Origin: Metaphire vulgaris | Taxonomy: Eukaryota > Annelida > Clitellata > Crassiclitellata > Megascolecidae | Direction of reading: 5' to 3' | Length of the DNA stretch: 64,000 bases | NCBI GenBank assembly: GCA_018105865.1 | Contig: CM030837.1 | Coordinates: 9,062,725-9,126,724, forward strand | In this document: piece by piece, positions 42,600 to 52,429 of the stretch | How the letters are laid out: each line of letters begins with the position of its first letter | How positions within the stretch are numbered: position 1 is the stretch's first letter | The notes under the pieces: generated by a model | Told to the model about the DNA's origin: nothing | The model's database searches: none | The model's input: only the letters and a program-made list of their open reading frames with translations | Made by a program: the position numbers and the translations under genes

Positions 42600-43990
42600 G
42601 ACTTTGAACGTGAAAATATGTTTAATAGCATCTTTCTTCTGCTTTCTTTCCTTCCGTCTTTCCCTATTGGGTTGGACGATAGGTCTGAATGAGTTCCTTC
42701 CACTTCTGTCTGTCTCTTGCTGCTCTGGTCATTTGGATGAAGTTCATTTGCATTTCTTCTGCATCCTCTTTTAAGTTTTCTATCCATGTTTTTCTTGGTC
42801 TTCCTTTTCTCCTTTTCCCTTCAACATAGTTGTATAGTGCTTTCTTTGGTAGTCTTTCTTCCTTCATTCTTTCAACATGACCAAACCATTTCAGTCTTCG
42901 TTTCTGTATTGATTCGAGTATCGTTTCTTTTTGCTCTGTCTTTTCTCTGATCGTTTCATTTCTTATTCTTTGTCTTCTGCTGACTCCTGCTATTCCTCTT
43001 AACCAGTTCATTTCTGCAGTCATTAATCTTCTTTCGCCTTTCTTCTTTATGGTCCAGCATTCTGATCCATATAATAGTATTGGTTTGATCAGTGTATTAT
43101 ATAGCTTTAGTTTTGTTTTCAGTGATATTTGTTTGTCTTTCCATATCTTCTGAAGTTTTCCAAATGCTGCACTTGCTAGGCCAATTCTCCTTATTATGTC
43201 TTCTTCACTTAGGCCATCTTCTGTCAGTACTGATCCTAGGTATACGAATTTTGGTACTTGTTCTATTATTTCCTCCTTTAGTTTTAGATTAACTTTCCCC
43301 TTCTTGTTCCCTGTGACCATTGCTTTAGTTTTCTGTATATTTATTTTTAGCCCACTTCTTCTCCGGCCTTGCTTATTTCATTGGTTAATATTTGTAGGTG
43401 ATCTGCTTTTGTTGTTATCACATCTATGTCATCTGCAAACCTTAAATTATTTATTGTGGGTCCATATACTTTTACTCCAGCATCTTCTTCTTTTGTGTTT
43501 TGTATTGCTTTTTGCATTACCACATCTAGTATTATATTAAATAGCAGTGGAGATAAGCCACATCATTGTCTCGTTCCAATTGTTATCTCAAACCATTCTG
43601 TTAGTTCCCCATTAATTTTCACTCTGCTCATTGTTTTACTGTATAAGTTTTTTATGAGATTCACTAGCTTCTCTGGAATACCATAGTGCTTCAGTGCTTG
43701 CCATAGATCTTCATGCTGTATGCTGTCAAATGCTTGTTTGAAGTCAATGAAATTGTGGTATATTTTCTTATTTGTTTCGCAATATTTTTCTACTATCCTT
43801 CTGATCGTATGTATTTGATCAATTGTACTCCTTCCCATTCTGAAGCCTGCTTGTTCCTCTGTCAATATTTCTTCTGAATAGTGTTTGAGTCTTTGTTGTA
43901 GCACATTTGTATATATTTTCCCTGGTATACTGAGTAAGTTTATTCCTCTATATTTAATAGCATAGTGTTTTAATATGATTGGTTTTCCTT
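42600..43990 (-). pseudogene. LINE RT to C-terminus (RTE-like)
   Basis: Minus-strand order: EEQAGFRMGRSTIDQIHTIR, FKQAFDSIQHEDLW (motif A), a stop/frameshift at 43563 within the motif B region, NNLRFADDIDVITTKA (motif C, second frame), then FVYLGSVLTEDGL, LLYGSECWTIKKKGERRL, IQKRRLKWFGHVERM and KGRPRKTWIENLKEDAEE. The endonuclease is missing. It resembles the LINE at 14750 but belongs to a different subfamily. Confidence 0.87.
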
Positions 43991-45423
43991 AAATTTGGTA
44001 TATTATAGCATACATTATGGGCGTGATTAATTTTTGATTAGTTCTAGATTAGTTTGCGATTAATTTGTGATTAGTTTTGGGGAGACCGAACACTCTAATA
44101 AGTGGTGCTTAAATTCCTAAGAAATTGGTTTCGAGATTAAATTCCTAACCAATTGGATTTGAGATCATACGCTAGAAGTGGTGTCGAACCGGGGTTTCGC
44201 ACACCGTCTCGAAGATGTGCGGGAACACAACATAACGAAAATCCAGCAAGTCAACGAAAATACGATCCAAACCTCTCGCACAAGATTAACCAGGTTCCTG
44301 CGGACATCGAGTGACGTCAGCATTCCAGACAACGCCAACAAAGCCAGACTCATCACGGGCGAAACGAAGCTACTCTCTATGGGTGTCGTTTGAGATGAAG
44401 AGGTTTCCTGGACAGATGTTAGCCACCGTTTTCGTGTTCCAGCCGCTAGCCGAGACGCCGAATCTGTTTTGACGTTTCGCTAACCGACGAAACATGACGT
44501 GAGTCTAGTCAAAGTGGTCGTCATCACATGCTTCAATCACACCTTTCTCCGCTCAGTCTTAGTTCAATCAGCTCCTTGTCAACCAAATTTCGTCTCCATC
44601 CGACCGTCGACATGTCATCCGTCGCGAAATGCATCTTTCCTCTCCTCGATTAGCCCTAAGCTACATCGTCGTCAAAGTCCGACAGATTCCATGAAGCAAG
44701 CCTCTCAATGTTCTCCACACAGACAGTAACATTGTAATTTTCTTTCTTATAAATAAAATATATGGCTAATTTGGAGTTAAGAGAAACACATTTGTTGCTA
44801 ATACGCTCTCGATACTGTTTTGCATCATCATGTTTCTTTTTAGTAGTCTTGTGTTTGGCTAGGTGTTGGTTTAATTTTTTATATATTGGTCACTGCAGAA
44901 TCATATTTTATGAAAGCTAGAAGCTCGAGCATTTTACGCGTAACCATCGGAAGTCTGTGACTATGATGTCTTATGTTTGTATGGGCATGCAAATGAAGTT
45001 TTCGGTGTCAATGATCAATGAATCTCGAAGGTCAATGAAAAAATGACCTCAAAGAAGCCGCTCGCTCATCTTAAGGTTATGCAGCGCGCTATGTTTACGG
45101 AAATGAATAAGTCAAAGTCAATCTGATTTTCTCTCAACCGCGGATTGCCATAAGGTCACTTAAATAAAGGACCGCAGCGATTTGTGACGTCATATACCAC
45201 AGAAGACCGGCTTGTGTCTTGTTATCAGACGTGTTTCTATTAATGCAAGAGCTAGGGATGTAACTTTTCCGAAAAATAGAATGGCCGGAATTATTCCGGA
45301 AATTTCCGGAAAAGTGCCAGAAAGACATCAAGAATATCGTTATAGCTTCATACGCTAGAGTTTTGATACAACTAGTAATCATTTTGTGTCCAATTTCAAA
45401 TAGTCAATCTACACTATGTATTA
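43991..45423. other. No recognised gene, 1.4 kb
   Basis: GATTAGTTT-like words repeat at 44017-44082. Short frames at 44178-44393 and 44499-44729 (plus) have no known motif. TTCCGGAA-type words cluster at 45265-45312. No coding, RNA or transposon end could be supported. Confidence 0.4.
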
Positions 45424-46600
45424 TATTACATTATATTCTTTTTGACAAGGTGTATAGCGCAGTAACATAACAAGGGCTAAAGTCAAGAGCGCTTTACATG
45501 GAACAATCGAACAAGATATTAAAAAAGGTGTGTCTGAAGTTTAATCGCAAACGACTCGAAGGAGGTGACGGTGGTCACCGAGTCCGGGAGCGAGTTCCAT
45601 AACAGAGGATTGCCTCGAGTGACGGATCACTCCCCGAACTTCGCAGTCTTAGACGGAGGGGGAACATACAGTACGGACCTCGTACATGAACTCAACTGAA
45701 GACGTCGGTCGGTCATCGTCAGTCTACGCACTAGGGCCGATAATTAAGTACTCCGGACAGGTGGGATTGTGGAGAGGACAAAAAGTCATCCAACATCGTT
45801 TGAAGACAATGCGCTCCGGAATCCGGAGCCAGTGGAGCTTATCCCTGAGTAGAGGGGTCACGTGGTCATGCCACCTGACGCCGAAAATCAGCCGAGCGGA
45901 CGCGTTCAGGACCGATTGTAGGCTAGCCAGCTGGTAGTCGGGAAGGCCCAGGAGGACACTGTTGCAGTAGTTCGTTCGCGAAAGGATTAAAGTGCGTACG
46001 AGGTGAATCGCTGCCGATGTTGAAATATAGCGACGGATATCTCGGATCATCCGGGGCTGATTGAAGCACGCTCGAGTTACATAGTTCAAGTGGCCGACGA
46101 ATGACAGTGAGTCGTCCAGGAGGACGCCTAGTAGACACGCCTCAGTGGACGGGACAATATCAACGTCGCAAATCGAGAACGGTGTACGGCTTATCAGATG
46201 ATTCCTCCTTGGTGTACTGATAAGTAAAGTAAAGTAAAGTAAAATCTCGTGGATTTCTATAGCGCCTTGGAAACAGCACAACAGTAGCTGCTTATTCTTA
46301 GGCGCTCAGCCTCTCTTAAAATAGCTATGGGGAAGGTATGTTATCAGTCAGGCAATAGTCAACTCCAAAGGGCAGTGAGGCTAGGTTGTTACAGCTGTGG
46401 AGGATATGATTTTAGAAAAAGGAAGGATTTAAGCTTAGAACTGAAGACTTGAGGAGATAATGCGGGAATTATAGGAAATGAGGAATCAGATTTTACTGAT
46501 CCAAAGGAGCTCGGTCTTGCCGGGGTTTAGTGCAAGACGATTGGCTGCTGTCCACTGCTTGATTTCCTGAATGCAGGAAATGTATGATGTAAACTCATAT
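45424..46600 (-). pseudogene. CR1-like fragment, interrupted
   Basis: The minus strand carries WTAANRLALNPGKTELL (about 46560-46500), then after an interruption TPRRNHLISRTPFSI, ACLLGVLLDDSLSFVGHLNY, RLIFGVRWHDHVTPLLRD and LHWLRIPERIVFKR. The 3' end at left has TATAGCGCAGTAAC...AAGAGCGCTTTAC. It is interrupted at 46222-46493 by another small retroelement with TSD TACTGAT. Confidence 0.85.
46222..46493 (-). mobile_element. Short retroelement insertion, (TTTAC)n tail
   Basis: TACTGAT flanks it (46215-46221, 46494-46500). Read on the minus strand its 3' end carries AGCGC followed by TTTAC repeats. The body has no RT motifs and could be a SINE or the 3' UTR of a truncated LINE. Removing it restores the CR1 order on both sides. 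Confidence 0.72.
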
Positions 46601-46703
46601 TATATGTTTTATTAGTTAAGTATTAGTTACATGTTATTAACTCTTTGTAATTATTCTCTCTGTATCTTATGACCTATATATTATGTTAGTAATTGTATCT
46701 CCT

Positions 46704-46767
46704 GGGGTCACGTGGTCATGCCACCTGACGCCGAAAATCAGCCGAGCGGACGCGTTCAGGACCGATT
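46704..46767. repeat. 64-bp exact copy of 45854-45917
   Basis: GGGGTCACGTGGTCATGCCA through GCGTTCAGGACCGATT is identical at both places, in the same orientation, about 850 bp apart. The first is CR1-like coding sequence (minus); the second stands alone right before the CR1-A element. Confidence 0.95.
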
Positions 46768-47229
46768 CTCCGTTTAGCATTAATTTGGGTCATCTCAATA
46801 TTAGATCAGCTGCTTCAGTTTCTAAGTCATTGGATAAACCGGAAATTCTTAAGGAATTGATTGCTGATGATCAGATTGAAATCTTATCTTTGAATGAAAC
46901 TTGGTTTTCCCCGTCTGACCATCCTTCTGTAATTTCATCTATAGGCCTAATACCGGAAAATTATTAAATAGTTCATGAACCGCGCCCAAGTGGAAGGGGT
47001 GGTGGAGTTGCTTTTGTGTTTGCATCGTATTTAAAATTAGAAAAGATCCCAATCCCATGCTATAATTCATTTGAGTCTCTCTTAGTTAAATGCTCAATAT
47101 CACGATCCCCTTTCTCATTCCTGGTCATACACCGTCCCCCATTGTCGACTAGACATACCTCTACATTCACGGATTTTCTTTCGGAATTGTCGGCACTCCT
47201 TGAAACTTTGCTTCCATTATCATCTGAAC

Positions 47230-48187
47230 CATAGATGTAAAAAACGTTGGAAAAATAATAAAAAACGTAAAAAACGTTACAGAGATAAAAAACGTTAAAA
47301 ACGTTGAATAAAAAACGTTAGGTTACCGAAGTTTTCGGAGCGACATTAATAAATGTGCCATACCCACCCACGGCGAATCATAACTCAAGTCACACCATGC
47401 AAAACGACTGTGAAATTAAATAAACAGCAATAATAACGGCATAAATTTCAAAACACAGGTTCACATTTTCTTATACTGTATTTAAACAATGACGGCAAAA
47501 ATGCTCACTCTATGTTGTATTGAGTAAATGCCGTTGCTAGTACCAGGGTGCGATTTGTGACCTGGAGCAGTGGGGGGATATGTCGAGCTTGGGGGGATGT
47601 AGTTGTTGGGAAATGTAGCAGTGGGGGATGTAGCAGTAGGGGGATGCAGTTGGGCAGTGGGGGGAAAATTCCCCCTTCCCCCTGCAAATCGCGCCCTGGC
47701 TAGCACCACACGTCCGGTATCTAGTAGGCATTTGGAGCAGGTGGGCTCACCAAGCGTGACGAGTAATTGCTTTTATGAATAAAATTAAAAGCGGCAATTT
47801 GCAATTTGTTTTCTAGAAAACGAGTTATTCTTATGGGGCATCTGAACCCATTACTAACGCATGCAGGTGTTCAATAATTGCCCTTTATACGCCCCTTGCC
47901 CTGAGGGGAAATAAGGCGAACAATAACCCGTCTAGGGAGTAGGTACGGTATGTGCTTCAGAAACAATGCAAAGAATGCAATGTAGACACTGCAGAGCTTT
48001 TGAAAAGGAAAAGTTGCATTAAATGTAGCGCCAACTAAACTAAATTTTGTAGCTGGTTTAAGAAAATCTGTACTTTTAATTTTGCCAACGTTTTTTATCA
48101 TAAAAAACGTTGGCAAAATAAAAAACGTTAAAAAACGAAGAGAACGTGGGAAAAAAAAAAACTTAAAAAACGTTTTTTACATCTATG
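47230..48187. mobile_element. hAT-like element with AAAAAACGTT arrays, TSD ATCTGAAC
   Basis: Starts CATAGATGTAAAAAACGTT and ends AACGTTTTTTACATCTATG, a 19-base inverted pair. Exact 8-bp flanks ATCTGAAC (47222-47229, 48188-48195). AAAAAACGTT-like words repeat at 47238-47325 and 48086-48178 at both ends. No transposase recognised in 958 bp. It contains the MITE 47544-47698. Confidence 0.9.
47544..47698. mobile_element. Small hAT-type MITE, TSD GCTAGTAC/GCTAGCAC
   Basis: Starts CAGGGTGCGATTTG, ends CAAATCGCGCCCTG. Flanks GCTAGTAC (47536-47543) and GCTAGCAC (47699-47706) match 7 of 8. The 155-bp interior repeats GGGGGATGTAG and GCAGTGGGGG words. Confidence 0.8.
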
Positions 48188-50732
48188 ATCTGAACTCATA
48201 ATTACTGGGAATTTCAATATCCATGTCAATAATCCCTCAAATCATCAAGCTATAAATTTCATTGACCTGCTAAATTCGTTTGATCTTCACCAGCATGTGA
48301 GTTTTCCTACTCAGTTCTGGCAATACTCTTGACTTTCTCATTTCGCGCCTTTCTTCAAATGCCATTTCATCTGTCGACTTTCTTGACCCGGCCTTGTCTG
48401 ATCACTACGCCTTACTAACTGCCATTCAGGTTCCAAAAAACCTAGAACATCGCGAATTATTAAGTTTATACGTCGTTTTAAATCAATTGATCTTCATTCA
48501 TTCAAGGTTGACTTTCTCCAGTCAGATGTTATCTGTCGTCCATCATCGGACGCAAATATTTTGCGGATCAACTATGCTCCTCTCTTAAAAGTACGTTGGA
48601 TAAACATGCTCCGCTTATTAAAATTAGTGTTCCTACTAGAAAATGTAATCCGTGGTTTTCTGAGGAGATAAAATCGGCAAAAAACTACGCAGTCACTTAG
48701 AGACTATTTTTTCGAAAAACCCGTCTTTTGAGCGATCTCGCAGCTTTCAAAACCCAGACAAAAATAGTGTCTAAACTGATCTCGTAATCAAAATCTAAAT
48801 ATTTTCGTACCACCATAAGTAAGCTTCGAGATCGGCCTAGAAATTTATGGTCAACACTTAACTCACTCCTTGAGCGTAAGTCGAGTGTGGTTCTTCCATC
48901 TCACCTGTCATCTTCGTGTATTGCTCAGGCATTTGTTGAATTCTTCAGTAATAAAATCATTTCCCTTTGTAGAAAATTTCCTCCTGTCTCATGCAGTCCT
49001 CTCGTTGATTCTCCACAATCCCCACTTAAGCTATCTGAATTTGCGCCGGTGACTGTCACTGAAATCTCGAAACTAATACAGGCTGCCTCTGAGACTTCAT
49101 GCTTACTCGATTGTATACCTACATCCTTACTTAAGTCCTGCCTAGATGTTTTCGCTGAACCCCTCACAGTGCTTATCAATCTTTGCCTAAGCCAGGGCTG
49201 TTTTCCTGATTTATTTAAAATTGCTCATGTCAAACCACTTCTTAAAAAGTCTAATTTACCTATCGAAGATTTCTCGAATTATCGTCCAATCTCAAACTTA
49301 TAATTTATTTCTAAAATCATTGAGAGAGTTGTTCGTTCAAGATTATCATCTCATATAAATTCCTTTTCCAATTTTTCACCATTTCAATCAGCATATCGTA
49401 AATTCTATTCAACCGAGACTGCTCTGTTAAAAATACAGGATGACATCCTTTTAGCAATTGAAAATCAAAAGCTATCAGCTCTTGTTCTTCTCGACTTGTC
49501 TGCTGCTTTTGATACCATTGATCATTCTATTCTCCTTCATCGTCTTGAATCTTGGTTTGGATTATCTGGCACTGTCTTGGATTTCTCTACTTCCTATCTT
49601 GCTAATCGATCTCAATGTGTTACTATAAATGGTTCTATTTCTTCTTCAGTTCCACTGACCAATGGAGTTCCGCAGGGTTCTGTTTTGGGTCCTTTGCTTT
49701 TTACTCTTTATACCACTCCACTTGCACATGTCTTGAAAAATAGGTCTGTAAATTTTCACGTTTATGCTGACGATACCCAGCTATACGTGTCCTTTTCCCT
49801 GGACTCTGTTTCACCGGAGCTCGCCAATTTACTAAACATCCTTACTACAGCTCGCGACTGGTTTATTTCTAATCGTCTCCACCAATCCTTCAAAAACTGA
49901 ATTCATGATTCTAGGTACTCAACTCCCAATGATGAAGCTACCAAAAAATCCTTAGAATTATCTTTTGGAGATGCAGTCTTGGTTCCACTTAAATCAGTTC
50001 GTAACTTAGGTATATTATTTGATACCAATTTATCGTTCGTCACATTTTTCTAAATTATCACAGTCTTGTCTTGCATTCATGCGTCACTTTAGACGGATTC
50101 GTAAGACATTGGATACAAGGTCTTCAATAATCTTAGCTAATGCATTTATTTCGTCTAAAAGCGACTATTGTAATTCGCTCTTTTTCGGGTTGCCGAAGTG
50201 TTCTCTCCAACGTCTCCAGACTATTCAGAATGCTGTTGCGAGAATTGTAATTCCAACGGGGAAATTTGATCACATTACCCCTGTCCTTCGTAAGTTGCAT
50301 TGGCTTCCCATTGAACAACGCATTAAATTCAAAATTGCTACCCTCACTTTTAAGATACTAAGAAATCAGCATCCCACTTATCTTCGAGAAATGCTATGCC
50401 TATTATATCATCAGCCACATATTGAAAAGGATCTATGGTGCGTTGAGCGTTATCATACGTGCGAATTAGTTTGTGGAAAAACTAGCGGTTTTTGCAGTAT
50501 TTAACATCGTTTTGACAAGCGAGTGTTTGGAGGATCAAGTGAAGCCAATAAAAGGGAAGCTGAAGTGTTTTTGTAAAAATTTCTAAGCAGATTTTTTAAA
50601 AAAATCGCCAGTGAGCGATATAAGGATAATCACGTGTAATAAATAACATTTGGATCAATAAATAACATTTGGATTAATAAATTCAAAACAAAATTTAGTT
50701 TATTAAACATCTCTCATCTTCTGGAAATAATA

Positions 50733-51592
50733 ATGGCTCCTAAAAAAGATACTTTGGCTGTTTGCGATACTTGTAGCATGAGCGGCCTGGCGGAGTTCTT
50801 CAGCGAGGAAGATATCTGCATGCAGTGCCGAAAGATCACGGCTCTGGAAAAGACGATGATGGACCAGCAGAAAAGACTCACGGAGCTGGAGCACATCGTG
50901 AAGTCTCTGAGCGAGCGGGTAGCAGCGGAACGGACGAAATCCTACGCGGAGATCGTCAAGGAAAGCGCACCGTCGGAGACGAGGAAGGAAGGAATCCGCG
51001 AGATTACTGTGAAATCTAAGGAGCCGAAGACATCGCCAGCTCCAAGAAGACCGAGGAACACCTTCGTCTACGTTGGAGAAGAGGCTGAGAGCGTCAGTGT
51101 CGAGAAAAGGGTAGTGCTCATTGGAGATTCCAATGTTCGACAGTGGGACAAAATTTGGCGGAGCAGTCCAACAAATTTGTCACCATTTGTCAGCCGGGAG
51201 CAAAGCTCGAGGATGTCCAGGAGATACTGGACTCAACCTACAAGGATGGTGACACCTGTGTGATCGAAGTGGGAACCAATAATCTTTTTTCTGATGAAAA
51301 GGCAGATATAATAAAGAAGTTTCAATTTATTTTGCAGGAATTAAAGAAGAGAAGAAGACGAGTCGTGGTGATGGGAATCTTGCCACGCAGACTGTCACGG
51401 GAAATGGAGAGGAATAGGACCAGCGTCAACGAGGAACTGTGGGAACTGTGCCAGAGCGAAGGAGCTGAGTACTTCGATGTTTGGGACAGGTATTTGGGAA
51501 AGGATGGGCTGCATCTCAACAGGTATGGTGCAGATAAAATAGCTAGGAAAATATTTGCATGTGTTAAATGCTGCTGTAAGGCTTTAAACTAA
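50733..51592 (+). pseudogene. CR1-type ORF1: zinc-binding N-terminus, coiled coil, esterase
   Basis: The N-terminus MAPKKDTLAVCDTCSMS has a CDTC...CMQC cysteine pattern (residues 11-33), followed by a probable coiled coil (ALEKTMMDQQKRLTELEHI). A frameshift near 51150 splits the C-terminal SGNH-hydrolase-like domain: RVVLIGDSNVRQ (GDS), VIEVGTNNL (GTN) and LGKDGLHLNRYG (DGLH), which match blocks I, III and V. CR1/L2 ORF1 proteins are known to carry such esterase domains and to bind RNA. Frames: 50733 up to about 51150, then 51143-51592. Confidence 0.85.
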
Positions 51593-51671
51593 GTAGGTTG
51601 ACAGTTAGAGACAAAGCCATATGTCTAAGTGGTAAAGGTGATAACAAATATAGAGATAATATGGACGTAAT

Positions 51672-52327
51672 CAGCGGCTTCTATCCCCCCTTGAAGCCGG
51701 GCTCAATTTCAAAAAAAAAAAAATACAAATCCCCCCAAATTACAAATTCCCCTTGCTAATTTGCTCACTTGTGGACTTAGTATTATTTTCAGCCTTTTAT
51801 CCTTTGTATTAGGCATAGCTATCGTGTAGCCTACCATTGATTACGTCCAGTAGCGTCATTTCACGCTTTTCTTGGGGCGAGATAATTTTTTTGCAAATTT
51901 TTTGCAAATTTTAGCAATTTTTTGCAAATCTTACGCATTTGTGCACATTTTTTGCAAAATTTTGGCAAATTTTGTGCAAAATTCTGGCAAATTTTGGTCA
52001 ATTTTGGCAAATTTTATGGCCAATGTTGGCAAATTTGCAATTTTTTTATATTTTTGGCAATTGTTTGCAATTTTCTGCGCATTAATACATTATAAATGAA
52101 TTTTTTTCATTTTTTGGGGGGTCATGCTCCCTGCCTCCAAATGATGCCACTGATTACGTCACGATTGGTGTTATTTTGAATCAATATCAGTGTCGGTTCT
52201 GTTCAGATAAGTAGCATCATTTAGCTTATTAATAGTTTATATAATGGTGTTGAAAGCAAAATATTTCCCCCCCATTTTTTTTCCGGGCGCACACTGCGCC
52301 CACCTTAAATAGGGATAGAAGCCCCTG
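51672..52327. mobile_element. hAT-type element, TSD GACGTAAT
   Basis: Starts CAGCGGCTTCTATCCCCCC, ends AGGGATAGAAGCCCCTG. Exact 8-bp flanks GACGTAAT (51664-51671, 52328-52335). It is non-coding and contains the MITE 51848-52152, giving a four-deep nest (CR1-A, CR1-B, this element, MITE). Confidence 0.92.
51848..52152. mobile_element. hAT-type MITE, second copy, TSD ATTACGTC
   Basis: Starts CAGTAGCGTCATTTCACGC and ends CCAAATGATGCCACTG, with exact flanks ATTACGTC (51840-51847, 52153-52160). Interior GCAAATTTT-like words. Same family as 23818-24066. Confidence 0.92.
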
Positions 52328-52429
52328 GACGTAATTAGGCATAAATCTAGGGGTGACATAGAATATGGTTTCTCTAGCTGTCACAATTATAATACAGATG
52401 AAATTATTAATAACGGTAATGTAGTTAGT

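Noticed and set aside
45265..45312. TTCCGGAA cluster as an ETS-type regulatory site
   Set aside because: No nearby gene start, and the words overlap as a simple local repeat.
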